A stretch of DNA of 64,000 nt, from NCBI GenBank assembly GCA_051659505.1, contig JBOFOQ010000073.1, forward strand, positions 1 to 64,000, read 5' to 3'. The notes under the pieces are model-generated. The model was not told where the DNA came from, searched no databases, and saw only the letters and a list, made by a program, of their open reading frames with translations. Positions 26,619-34,745 of the stretch are shown here, piece after piece. Numbering within the stretch: position 1 is the stretch's first letter; each line of letters begins with the position of its first letter. The position numbers and the translations under genes are program-made. This DNA is from JAGNZR01 sp051659505 (GTDB taxonomy: Bacteria; Fusobacteriota; Fusobacteriia; Fusobacteriales; Fusobacteriaceae).

Positions 26619-27905
26619 ATGTTTATAGATGAGGTAATAGTAACTATAAAAGCAGGGAACGGTGGAGACGGAGCATCTACCTTTAGGAGAGAAAAATGTA
26701 TTCAATTTGGAGGTCCTGATGGTGGAGACGGCGGGAATGGTGGAGATATTATTTTTATAGCTGACCCTAATATCAACACTCTTATTGATTTTAAGTACAA
26801 AAAACTTTTTAGTGCTCAAAACGGTGCTAATGGTGCAAAAAAACAAATGCATGGTAAGACAGGTGAGAACCTTATAATTAGAGTTCCTGTAGGAACACAG
26901 GTTAGAGACACACAAACTTCTAAACTTCTTTTAGACTTAGACGAAGTTCATGCTGAGAGAATATTATTTAAAGGTGGTAGAGGTGGAGACGGAAATGTTC
27001 ACTTTAAAACAGCCACTAGAAAAGCTCCAAAGATAGCTGGAAAAGGGAAAGAGGGAGCAGAGTTAACTGTTAAATTAGAACTTAAATTAATTGCTGATGT
27101 TGCTTTAGTAGGATATCCTTCAGTTGGTAAATCAAGTTTTATTAATAAAGTTTCAGCTGCTAACTCAAAAGTTGGAAGTTATCATTTTACAACTTTAGAA
27201 CCTAAGTTAGGAGTTGTGAGATTAGAAGAAGGTAAGTCTTTTGTCATTGCTGACATCCCTGGATTAATAGAGGGAGCTCATGAAGGAGTTGGCTTAGGAC
27301 ATAAATTTTTAAGACATATAGAGCGTTGCAAAATGATTTATCACATTGTTGATATTGCAAGTCTTGACGGTCGAGCAGCTATAGAAGACTATAACAAAAT
27401 AAACACTGAACTTTCTAAATTTAGTGAAAAACTTGCTAATAAACAACAAATAATTTTAGCTAATAAAATGGATCTTTTATGGGACGAGAAAATTTATGAA
27501 GATTTCAAAGCTCATGTTGAAGCTGACGGGAACTTAGTTTTTCCAGTTTCTGTTGTTCTTAACGAAGGAATCAAAGAAGTTCTTTATAAATCTTGGGATA
27601 CTATTCAATCTGTAAAGAATGAAGCTCTTGAACTTGAACACGATATAAAAGGAGTTTTAAAAGAAATTAAAGGTCACGTGGAAGACTATATTATTACTCA
27701 AAATGAAGATGGTGTTTTTGAAATTGGTGGTAGAATGGTAGGCAGTGTCCTTGCTAAATATGTAGTAACTTTAGAAGAAGAGTCTATTATTGATTTCTTA
27801 CATATGATGAAATCTCTAGGTCTTGAAGAAGCGATGGTTGAAGCTGGAATAGAAGACGGAGATACTGTTAAAATTGCTGGTGTTGAATTTGAATATTTAG
27901 ATTAA
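26619..27905 (+). CDS. obgE: Obg family GTPase
   Basis: Essential GTPase linked to 50S assembly and stress signalling. The glycine-rich Obg fold occupies residues 1-158 (repeated GGDGG motifs), the G domain has G1 GYPSVGKS at 165-172, G3 DIPGL and G4 NKMDL, and a C-terminal OCT domain ends in VEFEYLD. The length of 428 is normal. ACAGGAGA precedes the ATG. It is the first gene of the plus-strand block and miaA follows 10-20 bases later. In many bacteria obgE follows rplU-rpmA; here it does not. Confidence 0.95.
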   Translation: MFIDEVIVTIKAGNGGDGASTFRREKCIQFGGPDGGDGGNGGDIIFIADPNINTLIDFKYKKLFSAQNGANGAKKQMHGKTGENLIIRVPVGTQVRDTQTSKLLLDLDEVHAERILFKGGRGGDGNVHFKTATRKAPKIAGKGKEGAELTVKLELKLIADVALVGYPSVGKSSFINKVSAANSKVGSYHFTTLEPKLGVVRLEEGKSFVIADIPGLIEGAHEGVGLGHKFLRHIERCKMIYHIVDIASLDGRAAIEDYNKINTELSKFSEKLANKQQIILANKMDLLWDEKIYEDFKAHVEADGNLVFPVSVVLNEGIKEVLYKSWDTIQSVKNEALELEHDIKGVLKEIKGHVEDYIITQNEDGVFEIGGRMVGSVLAKYVVTLEEESIIDFLHMMKSLGLEEAMVEAGIEDGDTVKIAGVEFEYLD

Positions 27906-27926
27906 AATTGTATAGTGAGGCTTTTT

Positions 27927-28838
27927 ATGAAAAATTTAAAAAATATAGGAATAGTTATTGCAGGTCCTACTGGAGTTGGAAAAACTTCTCTTTCTATTAA
28001 ATTAGCAAAAGCTTTAGGGGCTGAAATTATTTCAGCAGACTCTGCTCAAGTTTTTAAAGATTTAAATATTGGTACTGGTAAAATAACTTTGGAAGAAATG
28101 GAAAATATTCCACATCACCTTATTGATATACTTGAGCCAATTCAGAAATATAGTGTAGGTGATTTTCAAAAAAATACTGATTTCATATTGAACAAACTAG
28201 AACTTAGCAATACTTTCCCTATAATTGTCGGTGGAACTGGTCTCTATCTAAGTTCTGTTATAAAAGGGCTTTCTTGTCTTCCACCAGCTGATAAAGATTT
28301 AAGAGAAACTTTTACTCTTCTTTCCACAGGGGAATTGTATTCCAAGCTGAAAATATTAGATTCTCAAGCTGCTAAGAATATTCATGAAAATAATAGAGTG
28401 AAAATTGAAAGAGCTCTTGAAGTTTGTTTACTAACAAATAATAAATTTTCTGTTCTCTCTTTGGAAAATATAAAAAACAATAATTTTTCCTTTGAAAAGA
28501 TAGCACTTGAAAGGAATAGAGAAAACCTTTATCCTCGTATTAATAAAAGAGTTGATCAAATGGTTAAAGACGGCTTAATTTCAGAGGTTAAATCTCTCTA
28601 TGAGAAATATGGAAATAATTTGAAAACTCTTAATATTATTGGATATTCTGAAATTATTTTAGCATTAGAAGGAGAGATTTCTATGGAAGTTGCCATTGAA
28701 AACATAAAGCTACATTCTAGACGATATGCTAAAAGACAATTTACTTGGTTTAAAAATAATTCTGACTACACCTGGTATAATTTAGATGAAATGTCTGAAA
28801 CTGAAATTATAAACACAATTTTAAAAAAATATATTTAA
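27927..28838 (+). CDS. miaA: tRNA dimethylallyltransferase MiaA
   Basis: Adds a dimethylallyl group to A37 of tRNAs that read U-starting codons, using the product of the MEP pathway. The P-loop AGPTGVGKT, SADSAQVFKDLNIGTGK and the basic RRYAKRQFTWFK near the C terminus are diagnostic. I begin it at the ATG at 27927; a GTG four codons earlier is part of the GTGAGG ribosome site. This gives 303 residues, the normal length. miaB is not in the window. Confidence 0.94.
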   Translation: MKNLKNIGIVIAGPTGVGKTSLSIKLAKALGAEIISADSAQVFKDLNIGTGKITLEEMENIPHHLIDILEPIQKYSVGDFQKNTDFILNKLELSNTFPIIVGGTGLYLSSVIKGLSCLPPADKDLRETFTLLSTGELYSKLKILDSQAAKNIHENNRVKIERALEVCLLTNNKFSVLSLENIKNNNFSFEKIALERNRENLYPRINKRVDQMVKDGLISEVKSLYEKYGNNLKTLNIIGYSEIILALEGEISMEVAIENIKLHSRRYAKRQFTWFKNNSDYTWYNLDEMSETEIINTILKKYI

Positions 28839-28846
28839 TCTATATC

Positions 28847-28875
28847 TTGATAAAATCATCTCTATATGTTATTAT
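28847..28875 (+). promoter_or_regulatory. Promoter of the lipoprotein / partner-switching / rny unit
   Basis: TTGATA, 17-bp spacer, TATTAT, directly after the miaA stop and about 30 bases before the lipoprotein ATG. The elements match consensus at five of six positions each. Confidence 0.65.
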
Positions 28876-28905
28876 TTAACAATAGAATTTTTTAGGAGTG
28901 AATGA

Positions 28906-29289
28906 ATGTTTAATAAGAAATTAATTCTATTTCTAATCATTTTGTTAACTGGTTGTTCAAATTTAAGGGTAAAAGAAATCTCAATTTTAGAACAACAAAA
29001 ATTATCTGTACAATTAGATAATTTTAAAAATAGCTTAAAAACAAATTCAACAAATAATTTTGATAGTTTTTTTAATGATAATATAAAAACTCAATATATT
29101 TTAAAAGAACTAAAAAAAATAGATTTTTCTGAAGTTCGTTTTTTCTATTCAAAACCTCTATTTAATAACACTATTGCTACTAATACAATTGGTATTAACA
29201 GCTTTGATAGAGTGTTCTATTTTGATTTAACTTATCAATTTAAAAATGACAATTGGATAATAATAAACATAAAAGAAATACGGAGATGA
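28906..29289 (+). CDS. Small lipoprotein of unknown function
   Basis: A 127-residue protein with a lipoprotein signal: basic start, hydrophobic core and the lipobox LTGC with Cys17 as the lipidated residue. The mature part is polar, Asn-rich, and seems to have a small mixed alpha/beta fold; no family was recognised. The end pattern (VFYFDLTYQFKNDNWIIINIKEI) resembles SnoaL/NTF2-like proteins, but only weakly. TAGGAGTG precedes the ATG. The stop is 4 bases before the RsbW-like gene, so it is the first gene of that unit. Confidence 0.75.
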   Translation: MFNKKLILFLIILLTGCSNLRVKEISILEQQKLSVQLDNFKNSLKTNSTNNFDSFFNDNIKTQYILKELKKIDFSEVRFFYSKPLFNNTIATNTIGINSFDRVFYFDLTYQFKNDNWIIINIKEIRR

Positions 29290-29293
29290 GAGT

Positions 29294-29692
29294 GTGATAA
29301 AAAAAAATGAAGTGAAACTCAATGTTCCTTCTTCACTTGAAAATCTTTCTCTTATTAGAGCTCTCGTAAAAACTTATTTAGTTTTTCAGAAAGTTGATGA
29401 CAAAGATGTTTTTCAACTCTTATCTGTTGTAGATGAACTTGCTACCAATGTTGTAGAACACGGATATCAATATAAACCTGGTAATATGATAATTGAAATT
29501 CAAAAATCAAATGATATTATTAAGCTAATTGTTGAAGATAATGGTTCAGGATTCAACGAGAGAAATATAAGTAAAGATGAAGGTGGCATGGGACTATTTT
29601 TAGCAAGAGCTATTGCTGACGATTTTAAAATTGAAAAAAAAATTAATGGTACTATTTTTAAAGTAGAAAAAAAGATTAAGGAGGGGAATTAA
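29294..29692 (+). CDS. RsbW-like anti-sigma/serine kinase (HATPase)
   Basis: Small GHKL ATPase of 132 residues in the family of RsbW/SpoIIAB. The N box VDELATNVVEHGYQ, the G1 box EDNGSGF and a G2 stretch EGGMGLFLARAIADDF are clear. Such kinases phosphorylate a STAS antagonist and hold a partner protein inactive. The start is GTG with GGAG about eight bases upstream. The next gene, 3 bases later, encodes a STAS protein, which is the natural substrate. No sigma-B-like gene is adjacent, so the target is unknown. Confidence 0.88.
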   Translation: MIKKNEVKLNVPSSLENLSLIRALVKTYLVFQKVDDKDVFQLLSVVDELATNVVEHGYQYKPGNMIIEIQKSNDIIKLIVEDNGSGFNERNISKDEGGMGLFLARAIADDFKIEKKINGTIFKVEKKIKEGN

Positions 29693-29695
29693 AAG

Positions 29696-30043
29696 ATGAC
29701 TACAGATTTTGAAATTATTGAAAAAAATTTAGGTGACATTAAGGTAATAAAAATTATTGGTGAATTAGACGCACTTGTTGCTCCTAAACTTAAGGATAGA
29801 ATTGCTAAACTAGTAGAAGCTGATACTATTAACTTTATAATTGATTTTGAAGAATTAGTTCATATTAATAGTTTAGCTATGGGTATTTTAAGAGGTAAAT
29901 TAAGAATTGTAAAAGAAGCTGGTGGAGACATTAAGCTTATTAAACTTAATAACCATATTAAAACAATTTTTGAAATGATTGGTTTAGATGAAATTTTCGA
30001 AATTTTTGAAACAGAAGAAGAAGCTGTAAAAAGCTTCAAATAA
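29696..30043 (+). CDS. STAS-domain anti-sigma factor antagonist (RsbV-like)
   Basis: A single STAS domain of 115 residues. The expected phosphorylation site is Ser59 in HINSLAMGIL, the position modified by RsbW-type kinases in the family. Together with the preceding gene it forms a complete partner switch: unphosphorylated STAS protein would titrate the kinase away from its target. GGAGGGGA lies before the ATG. A phosphatase of the RsbU/SpoIIE type is not encoded nearby, so the activating signal is unknown. Confidence 0.88.
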   Translation: MTTDFEIIEKNLGDIKVIKIIGELDALVAPKLKDRIAKLVEADTINFIIDFEELVHINSLAMGILRGKLRIVKEAGGDIKLIKLNNHIKTIFEMIGLDEIFEIFETEEEAVKSFK

Positions 30044-30073
30044 AATAAAAATAAAAGGGTGAGGTAAAAAATA

Positions 30074-31639
30074 ATGACAATAATTCTTGGAGTAGGATTA
30101 ATTGTTATAGGAGTATGTATTTTTGCTTCTGTAATATTTAAAAAATCCGTTTTAGATGTAAAAATAAACGAACTTAACAATCTTGAAGATGAAACTCTTA
30201 AAGCAAAAATAAAAGCTAAAGAAATTTTAGAGTTCGCTGAAAAAGAGGCTTCAGCAATAAAAAAAGAAGCTGAATTAAGAGCTAAAGAAGTTATTTATTC
30301 AATGAAAGAAGAAGCTGAAAAAGAAATAAAAAATTCTAAAAATGATATTCTTCAAAAAGAAGCTAGATTAGCTAAAAAAGAGGAGTCTTTAGATAATAAA
30401 ATTGAAAAATTAGAAATAAAATCTTTAGAACTTGAAAAAATTTCTGAAGGATTAGAATTAAAAAGAGATGAAATAGACAAAATAAGACATGAACAAGAAT
30501 TAGAACTTCAAAGAATAGCAGGACTTTCTAAAAATGAAGCTAAAGAGATTTTCATGGCTAAACTTAAAGATGAACTTACTCATGATTCAGCAGTTGCAAT
30601 AAAAGAATTCGAGCATAGATTAGATGATGAAAAAGATAGAATTTCTAAAAGAATTTTATCTAACTGTATAGGAAAAGCTTCGGCAGAATATGTCGTAGAT
30701 GCTACTGTATCTGTTGTTAATCTTCCTAATGATGAGATGAAAGGTAGAATTATAGGTAGAGAAGGTAGAAATATTAGAGCTATTGAAGCTTTAACTGGTG
30801 TCGATATTATTATTGATGATACTCCTGAAGCTGTTGTGCTTTCTAGTTTTGACGGTGTTAGAAGAGAAATTGCTAGACTTGCAATTGAAAATCTAATTAC
30901 TGATGGAAGAATTCATCCTGGAAAAATTGAAGAAGTAGTATTAAAAGCACAAAAAGAAGTTGAAAAAGACATTCTTGATTCTGGAGAAGCTGCTCTTATG
31001 GAACTTGGAATAACTAGTATGCATCCTGAAATTGTAAAAGTAATTGGTAGGTTAAAATTCAGAACAAGTTATGGACAGAATATTTTAGTTCATTCTATTG
31101 AAGTTGCTAAGTTAGCTGCTAACATTGCCGCTGAAATTGGAGCTGATGCTACAATTGCTAAAAGAGCTGGTCTTCTTCATGATGTTGGAAAAGTTCTAGA
31201 GCACGACATAGAATCTTCTCATGCTATTATAGGTGGAGAATTCTTAAAAAAATTCGGTGAAAAGCAAATCATTATAAACGCTGTAATGGCACATCATAAT
31301 GAAGTTGAATTTGAATCTGTAGAAGCTATTTTAGTTCAAGCTTCAGATGCTGTATCAGCATCTAGACCTGGTGCTAGAAGAGAAACTTTATCTACTTATA
31401 TAAAAAGGTTAGAACAACTTGAAGAAATTGCTAAATCTTTCCCTGGTGTTGAATCATCATTTGCTATTCAGGCAGGAAGAGAAGTTAGAATTATAATTAA
31501 CCCAGAAACTGTAACTGATGATCAAGCTACTATAATGGCTCGTGAAATGGCTAAAAAAATTGAAGAAACTATGCAGTATCCTGGTCAAATTAAAGTTACT
31601 ATTTTAAGAGAAACTAGAGCTGTAGATTACGCTAAATAA
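30074..31639 (+). CDS. rny: Ribonuclease Y
   Basis: Membrane-bound endoribonuclease that starts mRNA decay in many bacteria lacking RNase E. The N-terminal helix (2-23) anchors it, a long charged coiled coil (about 30-170) follows, then a KH domain with GRIIGREGRNIRAIE, and an HD domain with LLHDVGK and HAIIGGEF. The length of 521 is standard. AAAGGGTGAGG lies before the ATG, and the gap to the STAS gene is 30 bases. RNase J is also encoded in the window, as in Firmicutes. Confidence 0.95.
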   Translation: MTIILGVGLIVIGVCIFASVIFKKSVLDVKINELNNLEDETLKAKIKAKEILEFAEKEASAIKKEAELRAKEVIYSMKEEAEKEIKNSKNDILQKEARLAKKEESLDNKIEKLEIKSLELEKISEGLELKRDEIDKIRHEQELELQRIAGLSKNEAKEIFMAKLKDELTHDSAVAIKEFEHRLDDEKDRISKRILSNCIGKASAEYVVDATVSVVNLPNDEMKGRIIGREGRNIRAIEALTGVDIIIDDTPEAVVLSSFDGVRREIARLAIENLITDGRIHPGKIEEVVLKAQKEVEKDILDSGEAALMELGITSMHPEIVKVIGRLKFRTSYGQNILVHSIEVAKLAANIAAEIGADATIAKRAGLLHDVGKVLEHDIESSHAIIGGEFLKKFGEKQIIINAVMAHHNEVEFESVEAILVQASDAVSASRPGARRETLSTYIKRLEQLEEIAKSFPGVESSFAIQAGREVRIIINPETVTDDQATIMAREMAKKIEETMQYPGQIKVTILRETRAVDYAK

Positions 31640-31647
31640 ATAAAAAC

Positions 31648-31683
31648 AAAAACTCAGAAGTTTATTAATTCCTGAGTTTTTTT
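31648..31683 (+). terminator. Terminator after rny
   Basis: An inverted repeat of AAAAACTCAG with CTGAGTTTTT, ending in a run of T, starts 9 bases after the rny stop. It separates rny from the convergent recG gene. Confidence 0.85.
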
Positions 31684-31743
31684 ATTACTGATAATTTATG
31701 AACTATGAAAAGAGTTATAATAAGAGCTTCTATTTTAATTTTT

Positions 31744-33816
31744 TTACACAAATTTCTTTTCCACATCTATTTTCAAATATTCATTCTTTATTTCTCCTGA
31801 ATTTTTCTCTAAGTATTCTATGCACTCATCTCTTATTTGTTTTATAGTTTTTATGTCATGTACTATATCTATAAATTTCAAATCTGTTACTCCACTTTGC
31901 CGTGTTCCAAAAATTTCACCAGGTTTTCTAAGTTTTAAATCTTCCTCTGCTATTTTAAAACCATCTTGTGTTTGCTCCATTATGCTCATTCTTAAATTTG
32001 ATGTTTCATTCTTAGTTTTTGAAATTAAAAAACAATAAGAACTGTGTTCCCCTCTTCCGACCCTTCCACGGAGCTGATGAAGAGATGACAGACCAAATCT
32101 TTCAGAATCACTTATTACAATAATAGAGGCATTGGGAACGTTTACTCCTACTTCTATTACTGTTGTTGCTACAATTATATCTAACTCTTTATTTTTAAAT
32201 TCATGCATTATTTTGTCTTTTTCCTTTGAGTTTAATTTTCCATGTAAAATACCAATTTTAAAATTAGGTAGATTTTTTTTTACTTCCTCTTCTAATTCTA
32301 TTACAGATTTTGTTGAAAGTTTTTCACTTTCTTCTATAAGAGGTGCTATAAAATAGGCTTGTCTCCCTTCATCTAAATTCTTTTGAATAAAATTATACAT
32401 TTTTTTTATATCACTATCATTTGATATGTGTTTAGTTTTTATTTTTTTTCTTCCAGGAGGTAGTTCATCTATAATTGAAACATCTAAATCACCATATATA
32501 GACAGAGCTAAAGACCTTGGAATGGGAGTTGCACTCATTACTATTAAGTTGGATAAAATCCCTTTATCCCTTATAATTTTTCTCTGCTCAACTCCAAATT
32601 TATGCTGCTCGTCTATAACAATAAGCCCCAATTTTTTAAACTCTACACTATCTTGAATAAGAGCATGAGTTCCAATTACAATATCAATATCTCCATTTTT
32701 TATTTTTTCTAAAACCTTTAATTTGTTTTTAGCAGTTAAACTTCCTGTAAGTAGTTCTATTTTTATTCCTAGTTCTAAGAAATCATCTTTATTTCCTAGA
32801 TAGTGTTGGGTAGCTAGTATTTCAGTTGGTGCCATTATAACACCTTGATATGAATTTTCTACCATATATAAAAGTAAAATCATAGAAACTATTGTTTTAC
32901 CACTTCCCACATCTCCCTGAATTAATCTACTAATTATTTTCCCTTGTAAAAGGTCTCGATATATTTCTGTTATTACTCTTTTTTGAGCTAAAGTAAGTTC
33001 AAATTTCATTTTTTTTAAAAAACTTTTAACTAATTCTTTTTTATCCTCTAATTTATACAATTTCTCATTTTTCAAATCATTAGTATATCTAGAACTTAAA
33101 ATTCCCATCTCTAGTATTAGAAGTTCTTCAATTGCAAATCTTCTTCTAGCTTCTTCTAAATACCTTTCATTTTTTGGAAAATGTATATAGTATAAAGCCT
33201 CTACTCTAGATATTATTTTATATTTATCAATAATTTCTTTTGGTATATTATCACTAAAATTTTTTTTAAAATTCACTAAAGCCATTTTTATAAATTTTCT
33301 CAATATATTCTGATTTATATTTTTTACTGAACTATAAATAGGAAGTATCTCACCTTTTTCTTCCCCTATATTTTTTTTACTTATATATTTATACTCTGGA
33401 TTTATCATACTTAGTCCATAGCTTCGTTTTGCTACTCCTATAAAAAAATAAGTTTCACCTATTTTTAGAGTTTTAGCTATATAAGGAGAAGAAAACCAAA
33501 CTAAATCCATAGTTCCACTATCGTCCATAACTCTTATTTTTACAAGTTTTTTATTCGTATCATATGAATTTGTAGGTAGAATAGCAGCAACTGTTGCTTT
33601 TATCACTACATACTCATTATCTCCAACTTCATTTATTTTTTTTAAATTAGTTCTATTATCATATGCTCTTGGAAAATAATATAATAAGTCATATATGCAA
33701 TTAATTTTTAAGCTTTTTAATTTTTTTAGTTCTTTTTTATCTTTTTCAGTTAATTTAGGGAAAGTTAAATCTGAAATATCCCTATATATTTCATTATATA
33801 TAATATTTTCTTTCAT
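31744..33816 (-). CDS. recG: ATP-dependent DNA helicase RecG
   Basis: Rescues stalled replication forks and Holliday junctions. An N-terminal wedge/OB domain is followed by two helicase lobes: Walker A GDVGSGKT, Walker B DEQHKFGVEQR, SATPIPR, and the C-terminal LHGKLNSKEKD, TTVIEVGVNVP, LHQLRGRVGRG. I start at the ATG at 33816 because AGGAG lies 5 bases upstream; the in-frame GTG at 33846 has no ribosome site. This gives 690 residues. It converges with rny. Confidence 0.94.
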   Translation of the reverse strand: MKENIIYNEIYRDISDLTFPKLTEKDKKELKKLKSLKINCIYDLLYYFPRAYDNRTNLKKINEVGDNEYVVIKATVAAILPTNSYDTNKKLVKIRVMDDSGTMDLVWFSSPYIAKTLKIGETYFFIGVAKRSYGLSMINPEYKYISKKNIGEEKGEILPIYSSVKNINQNILRKFIKMALVNFKKNFSDNIPKEIIDKYKIISRVEALYYIHFPKNERYLEEARRRFAIEELLILEMGILSSRYTNDLKNEKLYKLEDKKELVKSFLKKMKFELTLAQKRVITEIYRDLLQGKIISRLIQGDVGSGKTIVSMILLLYMVENSYQGVIMAPTEILATQHYLGNKDDFLELGIKIELLTGSLTAKNKLKVLEKIKNGDIDIVIGTHALIQDSVEFKKLGLIVIDEQHKFGVEQRKIIRDKGILSNLIVMSATPIPRSLALSIYGDLDVSIIDELPPGRKKIKTKHISNDSDIKKMYNFIQKNLDEGRQAYFIAPLIEESEKLSTKSVIELEEEVKKNLPNFKIGILHGKLNSKEKDKIMHEFKNKELDIIVATTVIEVGVNVPNASIIVISDSERFGLSSLHQLRGRVGRGEHSSYCFLISKTKNETSNLRMSIMEQTQDGFKIAEEDLKLRKPGEIFGTRQSGVTDLKFIDIVHDIKTIKQIRDECIEYLEKNSGEIKNEYLKIDVEKKFV

Positions 33817-33912
33817 TCGTACTCCTATTTTATTCTTTAATCCCACAATTATATTTTTAGATATATAATAGCATACTAAAATTAATAATGGAATAACTAG
33901 AAGTTTTTATAA

Positions 33913-33955
33913 AAAAATGTGATTAAAATGATATTACTCATCTAATCACATTTTT
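33913..33955 (-). terminator. Terminator after yebC
   Basis: A stem of AAAAATGTGATTA with TAATCACATTTTT, with T runs at both sides, ends just before the yebC stop codon at 33959 on the minus strand. It closes the thrS-yebC unit. Confidence 0.8.
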
Positions 33956-33958
33956 CTC

Positions 33959-34705
33959 TTATAGTTGCTCTATTAACTCATCTGAAATATCAAAATCTGC
34001 ATACACATCTTGTACATCATCAAGTTCATCTAAAGTATCGTATAAAAACATAACTTTTTTAGCAGTTTCTATATCTAAGATATTAACTTTTATATCAGGA
34101 ATCATAGTTATCTCTGCTTCTTCATATTTATATCCTAATTTTGTTAAATTTTCTAATACACTTTGAAATTCAGTGAAATCTGTAATAACTTCATAAGAAT
34201 CATTTTCCTCTCTTACATCTTCTGCTCCAGCTTCCAGTGCAACCATCATAAATTCATCTGGGTCTAATCCTGTTGTTTTTATTATTATTAAACCTTTTTT
34301 CTTGAACTTCCAAGAAACGGCTCCATCAGTACCTAAATTTCCACCTTTTTTTGTAAATGCTGCTCTTACTTCTCCAGCTGTTCTGTTTTTATTATCAGTA
34401 ACACATTCAACTATAAAAGCAGTACCACACGGACCATACCCTTCGTATCTTATTTCCATCATTTCATCTGAAGCTAATTCTCCAGTACCTTTTTTTATAG
34501 CTCTTTCTAAAACATCTTTAGGCATGTTTGCTGTTTTTGCCTTTTCCACTGCAAGTCTAAGTCTAGGATTAAAACCTATATCACCACCGCTTTCTTTAGC
34601 TGCAATAGTTATCTCTCTTCCTATTTTGGTAAAAACAGAGGCTCTTTTTTTATCTTGAGCTCCTTTTCTATGTTTTATATTACTCCATTTACTATGTCCA
34701 GCCAC
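33959..34705 (-). CDS. YebC/PmpR-family protein
   Basis: Member of the YebC/PmpR family of 248 residues. The signature MAGHSKWSNIKHRKGAQD begins the protein, and GYGPCGTAFIVECVTDN and the acidic end are typical. Proteins of this family were described as transcription regulators, and more recently some as ribosome-associated factors that help with proline runs; which applies here cannot be seen. The start is GTG with GGGAG upstream. It lies about 40 bases after thrS. Confidence 0.93.
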   Translation of the reverse strand: MAGHSKWSNIKHRKGAQDKKRASVFTKIGREITIAAKESGGDIGFNPRLRLAVEKAKTANMPKDVLERAIKKGTGELASDEMMEIRYEGYGPCGTAFIVECVTDNKNRTAGEVRAAFTKKGGNLGTDGAVSWKFKKKGLIIIKTTGLDPDEFMMVALEAGAEDVREENDSYEVITDFTEFQSVLENLTKLGYKYEEAEITMIPDIKVNILDIETAKKVMFLYDTLDELDDVQDVYADFDISDELIEQL

Positions 34706-34745
34706 TGGATATCAACTCCCTATATTTAATTTTATCTAGGTTATC

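Noticed and set aside
26604..26915. Minus-strand frame over the start of obgE
   Set aside because: Antisense to the glycine-rich Obg fold; the translation is Ser/Tyr/Phe-rich with no family features.
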